DNA of 64,000 nt from Quercus robur. Taxonomy: Eukaryota; Streptophyta; Magnoliopsida; Fagales; Fagaceae. The translations under genes were made by a program, and so were the position numbers. The notes under the pieces were generated by a model that had not been told where the DNA came from, searched no databases, and saw only the letters and a program-made list of their open reading frames with translations. Shown in pieces: positions 45,745 to 57,635 of the stretch. The stretch is from positions 27,870,782 through 27,934,781 of the forward strand of contig NC_065535.1 in NCBI RefSeq assembly GCF_932294415.1. Direction: 5' to 3'. How positions within the stretch are numbered: the stretch's first letter is position 1; each line of letters opens with the position of its first letter.

Positions 45745-47570
45745 ATCTATTTCATCCCTTGGCCCTCAGGAGCATTCTCTTTTTTTGCCCTCTCTGTTGT
45801 TTGATCCTCTGTAGCAGGTTGAGATACAAGGGGAGCAATATCAGTTGTTGATGAGACTCTGCCTCAGGAGTGAGCCTCGTCTACCACCATGGAGGCCATC
45901 AAGGCAGCCTTGCTAGACTTTGGAGGTTGATCCTCAACTTAGGAAGGCTGCGTAGGAGTGGTAAAGCTGGTTGGAGGTGGAGCAGATGTTTGTGCCCTTA
46001 TGGCTGGGGGGTAAAACACCTTCTTTGGATTTCTTAATTCAGAAGAGGGGTCTACATCGACGGCATTCAAAGCCTTGATCCAAGTCTAGAGGCAGAAACT
46101 TTGACATACTGTTGGGACTTGAGACTTGAGATGTGCTTTAGTTTCTTTTTTTCCCAAATCGTATGCGGTCTGCTCCATTTTGTCAATTTCTTTAGATTTT
46201 TGGGCTAGCTCCTTACTCAGTTCAGTGATTTGAGCTCGAGCAAGGGAGAGCTAACCCTCTACCTTTTTTAGCTGATGGAGTTATTCCCGGGCTTGCCTCT
46301 CAAAGCTTTCAATTGCAGCTTTAGCACTTTTCCTAGCTTTGTTGCACTCGAACAACTTAAGGAGAGTTTCCTTTAGTTTTTTGTTAGCCAGGGCTTAGGC
46401 CTTCTGGGCGGCATAGCACTTTGATTCCTTCTCTTTTTTCTCATAAAGGGCTTGATTAACCCACCCCTCGGCCACATGTGCTGCTTGGGTGGCGTAAGCA
46501 TTCATAAGTAAGAAAAAGAGTAGAAGTTAAATGCTGTATAGAAGAACAAAACAAAAACAAGAATTGACTACAAGGAGAAAGAAAATGTACCAGAGCTAAA
46601 TCCCTTTTTAGGGACAAGAATATCTAGTGCTTCTTCAAGTTCCAGAGCTTGGCCATATCTCGGGGAAGTAGAAGTGCTTGCTCAACCGAATTGGCTATAT
46701 AGCTCGACCTTTTGTTGTTAAAATTGTGGATTGAAGAATTCGTAGGGAGGGGGGCTCCGTCCAGTATAAGAGGAAGATTCCAATTAGGAGTGCGGGAATG
46801 GTGTTTAGGGATCATGTCCTAAGTCTCTCCCCCCCTCCTTTGTTGAGTTCGGCTTACTTTAGTGGCCTTACTTTGTTCGGGAGAAGTCTCTTCATGGATT
46901 TCTCCTTCCTCGGAGGATCCCTTGCCTCCCTTTTTATCACTCTTCCATTTTTTGTCAACTGTTTCGGTTTGAAAGGCAGGAGGAGGGGCAAGAGTGGGGG
47001 TCTGGGCATTATGGGAACCTCAGGAGTGGCACCCCCAGTGTGTGATTCTAGTAAGGACAAAAGGTATGCATTCTTTTTTCCAACACCAACGCTTTGAGAA
47101 TCATAGTGGCCTCTTGGTCTGCACTAATTGAGGCAACAACTAGCCTCGAGCTGGATGCTATGTCTTCAATCTCATCCTGATGGTAGAAGACTTCGAAATC
47201 CTCATCGTGGATGAGGCTTTTAGTACTTTCCTCCAGGGTCTCTTCCTCAATCCCTTTAGACTGTGATTTAAGCTCGACGTCCGAGGATATAACTTCCTCA
47301 GTTAAGTTTTGAGGATCTGTAAAGACTGGGAGCTCCACAAGTTGGGCTCCGGCAGGAGGAGGCTTTCTAATGAATCCCTCGATGGCCATGTCAACTAGTG
47401 CCAAACGTGGATCTCTTGCATTGATTACGTTCTTTGAAACTTGGAAGCGAGTAGAAATGGGTTTGAAACCCAAGATGACATGCATTGCTCGGAGTTGGCC
47501 ATCTCGATTCAAAAAGATCTTGGATCTAAGAACCTGGTTCAACAAGTCGAAGTTCACCAAGTTGCGTCTT
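45745..47570 (-). pseudogene. Antisense additional ORF of the Tat element, broken
   Basis: On the minus strand, the 5' part (47560-47048) reads DLLNQVLRSKIFLNRDGQLR, FQVSKNVINARDPRLALVDM, EGFIRKPPPAGAQLVELP. The middle (46815-46624) reads SSIHNFNNKRSSYIANSVEQ, ALLLPRDMAKL. After an intron-like gap the rest (46500-45750) is a coiled-coil-like AAQKA-ALANKKLKETLLKL, ARAQITELSKELAQKSKEID, then a Pro/Thr-rich end. Stops and frame changes interrupt it. Antisense ORFs between integrase and 3' LTR are known in Tat-lineage elements; their function is unknown. Confidence 0.7.
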
Positions 47571-48243
47571 TTGGCAGTAGCCTTCTTAAAAAAAAAGAAA
47601 AAGAAAAAGAAAGAAAGAGGTTATTATAGAAAGGTGGAGATAAAATGTGTGTGTTCTCATTTCGTAATAATACAAGATCTTAAAGGTATCCCTAAGCCAC
47701 CCCAACTGGAACGCCATCTTTGGTCGGGTAGTAAAGTCCATCATGCCATTCCCTTGAAATGAAGAGGAAATCCTTGTCCATACCCTGGTTCGTCTTGGGG
47801 AGGCAAGAAATTAATCTAACTGTTAGGACCCTAGTTTTTAGGTAATACCCCGCTTTGTTATTCCTCTAAAAACTATAAACCCAATTTATATTGTGATGGG
47901 TAAGATTTATACCCATCCTTTCATTCATGGCGTCTACACCGCCCAAAATCCTAAACATATTTGGGGCACATTGGGTGTGACAGAGTCTATAAAGAATCAA
48001 AAAATCCCTAGTTACTCAAACTATAGGAAGCCTCATCCCACCTTTGATAAATGCTATCATGGGAATTGCTACTGCCTCTGTGGGTCTTTTTTCATGCCAT
48101 TCTCCTGGATTGTAATGTTCTATGGATGCATTGCTAGGAATCCTATATCGCTTCTTAAACTAGTTGGGAAATTTAGACCCCAGTTGATGGAATTAACAAG
48201 TTTTAAACCCAAGTTGTTAATTAGATTTATTATGAATAAAACT
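47571..48243. other. Tat element 3' untranslated region
   Basis: Repeat-derived DNA without called genes. The last five bases, aaact (48239-48243), are the left target duplication of the solo LTR that follows. Confidence 0.5.
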
Positions 48244-49226
48244 TGTTAAAACAAACAAACATCAATATCATGTCAAAATAATGCAGTGGAAAAATAAATT
48301 AGACAAGATATGATGACCCAGGAAAACCAATGAAATAAACTAGTTTCACAGTAAAAAACCTGGGGGGAAACCTTCCCAAAAAGAAATCCATTATAGTAAA
48401 GAGAAGTTTCAGATCTAGTACAAAACCTTTGCCGCTTAGCTCTACAATCGCTTTAGATGAACTCACAGCAGAAACCTTTTATCACTTCAGAACCTCTGAA
48501 CTCTTCAATATATGAACGCCACCCTTTTGATGCATGAATCCTAGTACGTGACTAACCAATTACACGGATCCCAGTACACAACTTAATTACCAACTAGAAG
48601 AAGATGTTGACTGCAAAGTTCTTCACTTCATCCACACGATGAAGATCAAGAAGCACTTGGTTACAAAACCCTAAGGCGCAAAGACGTAGTAGCTTCTTTT
48701 AGAGAGAATAAGGCTTCGATCACCTTTTGCATATGTTCTCCTTATATTCTCTTATGTAACGGCCTCTAAAATAAGCCTTATATAGGTCTAGGGTTGTGAG
48801 AAAAGAAACCCTACACATACATGTCAGTATGGGCTGAAAATCAGATTTGAAAATCTGAAATTCGTAAAGCTCGACAGATAAGGTGTCGAGGAACATCTCG
48901 ATCGATCCACTAGGTGTCGAGAAGCTATCAAGGAGATAGAATATTTCTCGATCGATCGACCAGCTATCGAGAAGGTGTCGAGATTGCAATAAGAAACACC
49001 TTAAGAAGCTCGATAGATAGCTTAGCTGTCGAGAGGTGTCGAACAGCTATCAAGCTTTAAAAACTCAGCACTTCTTCACTTGTTTCTTGGATAGACTTGA
49101 TGACTTCAACAATTGAACTTGAAACAAGGTTTCTTGAATTATTGAACACATCCTAGATCTACCTAAATGCAAGTAAATTGCGTTTTGTCAAAGGATTAGT
49201 CAATTACACAAAATATGTCCTTAACA
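48244..49226 (-). mobile_element. Solo LTR, SIRE/Maximus-like Copia, reverse orientation
   Basis: Read on the minus strand it starts tgttaaggacatattttgtg and ends ttgttttaaca. Both flanks are aaact (48239-48243, 49227-49231), a perfect 5-bp duplication. A TATA-like ctatataaggc lies near 48777-48787 on the minus strand. The inside includes ctcgatcgatcgag repeats. At 983 bp with no internal region, it is the product of LTR-LTR recombination. Copia assignment is from general resemblance only. Confidence 0.8.
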
Positions 49227-49231
49227 AAACT

Positions 49232-49745
49232 CCTCTTTGTGTTCGGGAGTATCGACTAAACTAAAGAATCTACCCATTTGTCAGGAAAGTAGCAAAAAGA
49301 AAAGGAAGACTTAAAAACAAAATCTGTCACAGGAAGAAAGAATCAAAAGCAAAAAACACTTACAAAAATTTAAGAAGAGAGGATCCTCAGGCGAATTATC
49401 TGGAGTAAGGAGTATTATTTGCTTTAAAAGGAGTAAAATGGGGGAAGAGTCTCCAAACTTCCCCTTATATAAGAGACAAAAAAGAAGTGGAGATTTTCCC
49501 GCCTCTTTAATTGAAGAAATGAGGGCCATAGGACGAGAATTTGACCGTAGAACTGGGGGACAGCAAGCCACCCGTAGCATTTATGGCGAAGTTACGGATT
49601 GCAAAGCGTTAGGAGCGTGTCTCAGTCAGTTGAAGAGATGCTCTCACTTGGGAACTTGTAGGAAGCATGTTGTGGCAACCAGTTCTCCTTAAACAAAACC
49701 TCCCTCTCCTAGGGTAGGAACGGAAAGTGCGGTTTTGGGGGCTAT
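49232..49745 (+). other. Tat element 3' end with polypurine tract
   Basis: Non-coding. The stretch just before the right LTR (ggaaagtgcggttttggggg, 49731-49741 and neighbours) is the likely polypurine tract priming plus-strand synthesis. Confidence 0.5.
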
Positions 49746-50435
49746 TATGGAGGCACGAGGATCCAAAGCAATAATAAAGTAGGCAAGGGTATTTCCGAGG
49801 AGGAGAATTTCGTGAGGAATCCTTAGAGAGGACCTATTTTACTAATAAGGAGTTCAGGATGTTGCCATTGATGAAGATACCGGAGACTCCTTATTAAGCT
49901 AGGAAGGCCGAGAATCAGGTGTATAGGGAGGACGGTGCAATCCTAGGGGGGACAAAGGTAACTTGGTGTAAAACAAGGAAGAGAAGAAAAAAGAAGGACG
50001 AGATAACCATCCTCTCCGCATTAAATGCACTGCAACTACTTAGTTGGCTACATTAATGGGAAAATGATCATGAATAGTGTTCTTCACAGCTCATATTCTG
50101 GTGTAAACACCTTCTAGCAAGGTCTTTATGGGACAAGTGTCAGGAGAGTTTGATCATAACCCTCCAAATGTAAGATCTAGGTGCATCCTTGCTGAGTTAT
50201 ATAAAGCTAAGAAGCATCTGGATCAAAGGAAGAGAAAAGAATAGTGGAGGAGAAACAAAAGAGAGAAAAGATCCATCCCATTGTACCTTCCTCCTCAGAT
50301 TGAACCCGAGGACAAACACTTAGTCAATTTTCAAGCTATTTCTTGTTGAAACGATACCATTTTGTGTATAGTTCTTGGGTATGGCTGTCATTTTTTGTTA
50401 CAGAATGGGTATTTAAAGTTGACCTCACATCCCAT
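49746..50435 (+). repeat. Right LTR of Tat element, first part
   Basis: Matches 38784 onward (tatggaggcacgaggatcca against tgtggaggcatgaggatcca). It stops at cccat (50431-50435), the target duplication of the LARD. A TATA-like ttatataaagc is near 50198. Confidence 0.85.
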
Positions 50436-52341
50436 TGTGAGAGACCGCGCCCCTGGCCCGTTTTTATGGGATGTTGGGCCAAACCCACGTGAATGGGTGG
50501 AGTCGTGTTATTGCCTCTCAAAATGGAGGTTCGACTAGTTATATTTCCCCCTTTAGATTAAGGGTTTTACAATGGAGTCGCCACTTATTTAATTATTGGA
50601 AAAATAAAAAAACCATGAATGAAAAATTCCTCATTTTATTAATTTGAAATTGAATTTACATTGATCATAGGAAAATTACATGACTTTGGTCCTAGATACA
50701 ATCTAAGATAAAGTACATGGCTTTGTTTCCTAGTTACAATCTAAAAATAAAAAATTACATGGATAAACATTTGATCTACTAACCCTTGATCTAAGCTCGG
50801 AGGCTATGTTACAAGGTGGGAAGGTGTTAGGCACCCACCTTGCTCGGTGAAATCGGTTTTCTAGACTACGGTGGCCAACATTCAAATCACATCATCCAAT
50901 ATGTCAATCAATTTGTATGTTGAATTTAATGTGTGTGTATATGATAAAATCTAATTCAATTTATTAAGCATGACATTTGGATTGAAAAATAAACTCTAGT
51001 GAATGTGTGTGGATAGTGATAACCTAGATTCAAAGATTTGAAAGAATTACTAAACAAACATGTTTTTCATATTTTTGATGTGGATTTAAGATTAAATCTA
51101 GTGATATGCATGAACATGTGATGAACAACTAAGAACATGTGAAGAACACATAAGAACATTTAAACATATTCAAGGGAATTATCATGCTTTAATCTTAAAT
51201 TCTTATTATGGCAATATAAACAAACAGTTAAGGAAGGAGATTATACTTTCATTCAAGATCCATATAATGGAGGAGGGGATTCTTGATGGAGGTCCTAAGA
51301 GTGGAGGAAAAGAAGAGCTAGGAGAGGGAGAGTGAGTCTCACTCAATACCTTGAGTCTTAGGAAGATCAAGATATGACAAGACTAGTCAACTTCAGTAGA
51401 ACTCAAGAGAAGAGAAGAGAGAGGGATTTTTTGTGTCTTGGAATGAAGGAGAGGGAGGTTTATATAGTAGTGGTGGAGGAAATATGAATGGAAGGCCATT
51501 TAATGAGAGTTGACAAGGAATCATGAACCTAGACCTCATTTTAGCCTTTGGGGAAATCTGGTGCATTAAATGAAAAGATTGGTGGGAGTGAGGAGCAAGC
51601 CAAAATTCGGTTTTCTCGTAGCTGCTGTCACAGCCTATAGAGCCAACTTTGAAAAATCATATCTACCTCAATTATGATCGGAATTGTCTCATTCTTGTGC
51701 TCAAATTGAAGCCCCGGATGTCTAGTTTCTGGGAAAAATAATCTCATTCACAGATTCAAAATATTTTGAGAGATATCAATGAAATGGTAAGCAGAGTTCA
51801 TTTGTTAGAAAATGGTTTCAGCACAATTAACATTAATAGGTCCCCAAATTAGCTCCTAATTAACATTAAATGGCTCCAATCACTCCCATTTCAAACTTAA
51901 CTGGCTCTAAATTTACTCTAATTAAAAGATAATTGCACAAATTATTCATTGAATAATTAATGTTTAACTATCTAGTTAATTAGGTGTATGTAACTCTACC
52001 ATAAAATGTAGTCCTAACCAATCAAATTATGACACATCATCGATCTCAAATTGATTATATTTATAACCAATTGAAATCAATTGTTCATAATCACATATAG
52101 TCAGACTCAATTTGTAATAATGCATCTCAGCCATTAAAACTTGATTTGATGATAACTTTCAATCTAATGGTCCGATTAGGGCTCATGACCAGTCGATTTG
52201 ATCGTTACAACATCAAGATCATTTTGGTGAAATGAGATTAAGAATCTAATGACTAGGATCAAGATGCATATTTTCAATGTGAAATTACTTTTTTACCCTC
52301 CATATGAGGTTAAATACGGGTTGCAAAATAGGGTGTCAACA
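50436..52341 (+). repeat. Left LTR of LARD
   Basis: 1,906 bp, same length as 57636-59541. Contains ttatatagtagtggtgg near 51460, a possible TATA region. Confidence 0.9.
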
Positions 52342-52502
52342 GAATGCCCCTCATTGGCAGAGCTTGAAAAGCGAATGCCAATGTATGAAAGAGACACCTA
52401 ACTTTGCAATCAGTATTTAACCGTGGTGAATGTATGATGCATATAAATAAAAATGCAGACGGTCATGTTCTGGATCAAAATGTGGACTGAATCTCGAGGG
52501 AG

Positions 52503-52550
52503 ATTGCCTACGTACCTCTTAGTGGGAGGATCAGGTCTGAACGTAGTTCA
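52503..52550 (+). other. Potential hairpin motif, copy 1
   Basis: attgcctacgtacctctta then aggatcaggtctgaacgtag form complementary arms (ctacgt/acgtag, cct/agg). A second copy lies at 54493-54540. Two copies in a non-coding element suggest a functional RNA or DNA structure. Confidence 0.5.
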
Positions 52551-52674
52551 TGCATGCAGCCCCCCCCCCCCCTTTTGTTTTTGTTTTTTTTTTTTTTTGT
52601 GTGTTTGTGTTTTTTTTTTGTGTGTTTTTTTTGAAAAAAATGAGTACAAGACATACTTACCAGTGGTCTGATGG

Positions 52675-53410
52675 ATTTGAAGTTTTGGACGTGCTTCCCA
52701 GAGGTCCACGGATTTGAAATTTGGACGTGCTTCCCAGAGATCCAATGGTTTGATTTTGGACGTGCTTCCCAGAGGTCCATTGAAATTGAATTTGGACGTG
52801 CTTCCCAGAGGTCTGATGGATTGAAGTTTTGGACGTGCTTCCCAGAGGTCCAATGGTTTGAAGTTTGGACGTGCTTCCCAGAGGTCCATTGAAATTGAAG
52901 TTTGGACGTGCTTCCCAGAGGTCCGATGGATTGAATTTGGACGTGCTTCCCAGAGGTCCGATGGATTGAAGTTTTGGACGTGCTTCCCAGAGGTCCGATG
53001 GTTTGAAGTTTGGACGTGCTTCTCAGAAGTCCATTAAAATTGAAGTTTGGACGTGCTTCCCAGAGGTTCGATGGTTTGAAGTTTGGACATGCTTCCCAGA
53101 GATCCATTGAAATTGAAGTTTGGACGTGCTTCCCAGAGATCCAATGGTTTGATTTTGGACGTGCTTCCCAGAGGTCCATTGAAATTGAATTTGGACGTGC
53201 TTCCTAGAGGTCCGATGGATTGAAGTTTTGGACGTGCTTCCCAGAGGTCCGATGGTTTGAAGTTTGGACGTGCTTCCCAGAGGTCCGATGGATTGAATTT
53301 GGATGTGCTTCCCAGAGGTCCGATGGATTGAAGTTTTGGACGTGCTTCCCAGAGGTCCGATGAAATTGAATTTTGGACATGCTTCCCAGAGGTCCGATGG
53401 AATTGAAAGG
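52675..53410 (+). repeat. About 20 tandem repeats of 36-38 bp in LARD
   Basis: The unit is close to ttggacgtgcttcccagagg followed by tccgatggattgaagt. Variants in the spacer (gatggtttg, attgaaattg) recur in a pattern that suggests higher-order duplication. On the minus strand the array translates as repeated DLWEARP in several frames, which explains the long open frames there. These are not genes. Confidence 0.9.
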
Positions 53411-55444
53411 TATTATTCATATCGATGTGTGTGGGCCTTTTACCCTAATACCTGCAAAATAAATACTTTCAATTAGTAACAGAGTTATTCATTGAAAAGA
53501 TTTTGGCATACCTGGCGAATGCCCTTAGTTTGGGACATATTCCATGCTTCGATGAATGTTGAGGATGGACAATTGACTTGATGTTGCACCACTGGAGAAA
53601 TATGGAAGAGGATGATAGCTTTCTGTTCCTGAAGAAGAATTTAATGAAGATTTTTTTTTGAAATGAATTTGGAAAACTTGAATTTTTTGAAGGAATTGAA
53701 ATTTTTGATTGATGACTTTTTCTTTTTTTTCTTTTTTTTTTAAAAAAAAAAATATTTGGTAATCTTGAATTTTTTCAAGGAATTGAAAATTTTGATTGAT
53801 GATTTTTTTTTTTTTTGAAAGCAACCTAAGAAGTACGAGCCCAATGCCTGTAGTCCCAAGGCCTTTTTTGAAAATTTCCTTCTTCTTTTTTTTTTTTTTT
53901 TTTTTTTGAAAATTTTGTCTTTTGTCTTTTTTTTTTTTTTTTGAAATATGAAGATTTGTTCATTATCAAAAAGTGAAGAAGATGAAGATGGAGTAAAAGT
54001 GATGAAGATTTATTCATGATGATGTTTTTTGAAAAACCTATCCTTTGGATGAGAACAACTTTGGTTGGGAGTTGATGCAGATTACTGGATAAGTCCTTGC
54101 TTAATTCCTGCAAAAAGATAATTTAAATTAGCAATGGATTTATTCATTGAAATGAATTGGAAGTATTTACCCAATGCCCCTAGTTTGAGGCATATTCCAT
54201 GCTTAAATTGAAGTTGAGTTCATTTGATGTTGCGACAATTGGGGAACATGAAAGAAGATCACGGTCCGTCATCATTGGTTCCTGCAAAAAGGCTTTCTTT
54301 CTCTAGCTTGTTAGAAACCAATTATCATGAAAACTTGCATACAATATAAATAGGCCAATGCTCTAAGTTTAAACATGCTTAATGCAAAACAAATGAGTTT
54401 AGCCTAACATGCACCCAAACAATTTTGTCACATTATTTTGACTTTGTTCTCCAAGGTTGTTTGAGTGAAAGGGACCGAGTCTCTGCAAGGCTGCCTACGT
54501 ACCTCTGTCACAGAGGATCAGGTCAAGACGTAGTTCAAGAGAACTGGATTTTGAAAAAGAATGATTTTTTTTTTTTTTTTTGAAAAAAAGCAAATTTCCA
54601 TTTTTTTTTTTTGAACAAGATGTGATCCTTTGAACAACCATTTTGGAAAATCAAAGTGTTTAAGAACCAAACAAATCTCTTTGATTAGAAAGGATCAAGA
54701 TCATTAAACTCATGTAATCAAATTTGCTACATCCTTTTAAACATCGTCAGATTGAGTCTCCAAAGGCAATCAAGAAATGAAATGTGATAATATTTATGAA
54801 TCACATTGTTGGGTGCAAACAAGGAGAGTGCTCCAGGTTTGGAAGTTCTTTTGAGGATTTGAGAATTTGAGAAATTTTGTCTTCGGACATATCATCCTGT
54901 GGGGTTTGACAATTTTAAGCATTTTTCCTTTTTAATTCAAGAGAAAGATATTATTAGAGTTTAAGATGCACCTACAACTAGCAAGACTTCAAGGAGGTCT
55001 TTACTCATGGGTTGTAATGTAGGCCGAGTTCAGGTTATGAAATGAAGGATATAAAAAGGCTCAAAATTCCCTATGATGTTCCCCCAAGTATGCATTACTC
55101 AAAAATCAAGTATTGGAGGAGTTGTCACATTTCTTCTTTCTCATCTTCTCACTAGTCTTCATTGGTCACTTGTATCAACATTTGTTTTTATGCTCATTCA
55201 TCTTGAATCATACCTCTAGACTTTCATCTTGTAAAATCCTTTTCTTTTTAGATTACATCTTCAAGTTTCCAATTTGCTAGGATTTTACCTTTTTTTTTTT
55301 TTTTTTTTTTCTTTTCTTTGGCCCTAGCTTTTGCCTAGGCCGCCCTTTTGGGTTTTCAGCATAACGGGCTTTCTTTTCTTTTCTTTCCCTTTTGGCCCTA
55401 ACTTTTGCCTAGACCGCACTTTTGGGTTTTCAGCCTAGCGGGCT

Positions 55445-55479
<35 letters not shown>

Positions 55480-57635
55480 TTTTTTGTCTTTCATCTCTTG
55501 ATTGAATGAACTTTTGGGGACCTTTTGCCCTACTTGTATTTCTCAGCTTAATGATTTTTGGTCATTTTGATGCATTCTTTAGACTTCTTTATTGCCTCAA
55601 TGCACTTGCACCTTTCTGTGCTTGATGAATCTTTTCCTTTTTTGATGAACTTTCTTTTGGATGAACCTTCTTTTGGATGAACCTTCTACTCTTCTTGGCA
55701 TGATGAATTTCAGGTTCTTCAAACTTGATGCACATTTTGTTTTCTCTCACATTGATGGAATTTCATTTCTCTTTCCTTGATTGAGTGAAAACTCCTTTTA
55801 CTTTGATGATCTCTTATCTTTAACTCAATGAATTCTTTACTTGTCTTTCATGTCTTCTAGGAGCGCTTTATCAATTAGTTTCAAAACTACAAGGTCAACT
55901 CCTCCTTAACATGAGATTTAAGCATGCATACTTTGAATTTTCCCACCCTAGGTTTAGATTTTAGTGGGTTTATGCAAAAAAGAGGCTAAGTGTTTAAAGG
56001 CTCAAATGGGCTAGCAATGGATGATGAACATTCTAGGTCATAGGAAATAATTTGGTTTAACCAAAGATGGCCTCCTATCCCTAGTAATGCTTGCTTGTAG
56101 GCACAGTGATTCAAGCTCTTTTAATAAATTCATCTTAAAAGAAAAAGTATGAATGCTCTAATGATGTGAAACAAAAGTCTTTTGAAAATTGGATCAAGTG
56201 CATGGATTCTTGGGATTTTTTGATGGATGGATTCTTTTTGATTGCCTTTTAAGACCATTTCTTCTTATATTCTAAGTCAAGTAGCAAAAGTCTTTACATG
56301 GATCAAATGAAATTAATCATTCCTTGGTACAAGTTGATTGCTCAAGCCTTTAAACATCAAGATTCTAAAAATGTTTTGTCCAAGGGATCCTCATGTACCA
56401 TTTTGAAAAGGAGACTTCTTTTTTTTTTTTTTTTCTTTTTAATCTTGAAAGAAAGAAAAAAATTGGGTCTTTTTTTAAAAAAGTCACTAGGAAGTTCAAT
56501 GCCTCTAGTTCAAGGAATTTTTTTTTAAATGATTTAAGGTCTCAATGCCCCTTGTCCAAAGGCTTTTTTCATTTGAAAATTTTTCTCTTTTTTTGGGAAA
56601 TTTGGAAATCTTGAATTTTTTTTTTGAAATTTTGTTTTTTGTTTTTTTATTATATATATATATATATACACAAACAAAGCTCATTAAATGCTACATGAAA
56701 AATTTGAATTCAAAGAAACATAGAAACATGGAATAAACAATCAAACTTTAAGCTTAACCACGATGTTGCAAACCAAATGTGGAGTGAGGCAAAGTTGGGC
56801 CACTTGCTTTCTCTTGGTCTATTTAGGATGCTTGAGGCTTGGTGTGCTTGAACCTTGATTATGATGAAATGGCTTGGGCTTTCACTTGGAAGGCTTGAAC
56901 CTTGATTATGATCTCTTGGTATCTACTTGAAATGGCTTGGGCTTACACTTGGAAGGCATGCATCTTGTGAGCTTTTGGCCTTTGATGTTGATCATGCGTA
57001 TACACCTTTGATGGGCTCAAGTGTTGGGCTTAGACCCGTTCAAGAAACAAATTGGGCTTCATTTCAAGTAGAGTTCAATCTTAGGCTTTTGGGTTTGAGT
57101 TCATTCACAACATAAAATGTTCAAACAATCATGATGGGCTCAAGCGTTGGACTTGAGTCATCATGGTTCAAACAACGGCCAAACAAATGCGTAATGAAAT
57201 GCAAATTACATGGACCGACCTAAAGGTAGGTTCTATAGGTCATTACAACATGGGTAGAAGGTAGGTTAAAGGTCCCCATAAGCAGGACGTCGTACCTCCC
57301 AACTTGTGACGCCAGGAGCGCCGCGTTGGTCCGAACGGTACAGTTTGTCCCTATGAACCACCATGGCATAACCAAGATGATCCTTGTCGCGGTGGGTGGT
57401 AGGTTCACCGCTGGGTATGTGAGTCTCAGGAAGACCACAATCCACAACTAATACTACCGAGCTTCCGGGCTAGCACACAAATAAAATAAATTTCATTCAA
57501 GCAAATGATGCATGAAATGCAATATAATGACATATTAGATATATTATATACAAAAAGCAATAAACAAACAATGACATGGTTGGCCACCATAACCTAATTG
57601 AAGCTTAGCCCTCAATATCCCAGTGGAGTCGCCAC
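53411..57635 (+). other. LARD interior, non-coding
   Basis: Poly-T/A-rich sequence with repeated phrases: tttgaaaattttgtctt near 53890-53945; tttggcccta-cttttgcctag and gggttttcagc near 55315-55440 (twice); gatgaaccttcttttggatg near 55660. A GC-richer stretch at 57220-57460 has an open frame on the minus strand with no recognised features. No retroviral-type proteins were found in any frame. Confidence 0.6.
54493..54540 (+). other. Potential hairpin motif, copy 2
   Basis: ctgcctacgtacctctgtca then gaggatcaggtcaagacgta, tag. Same arms and order as 52503-52550. Confidence 0.5.

Noticed and set aside
52508-53420. Long minus-strand frames of repeated DLWEARP
   Set aside because: They follow directly from the 36-38-bp tandem array; several frames are open at once and no start or family fits.
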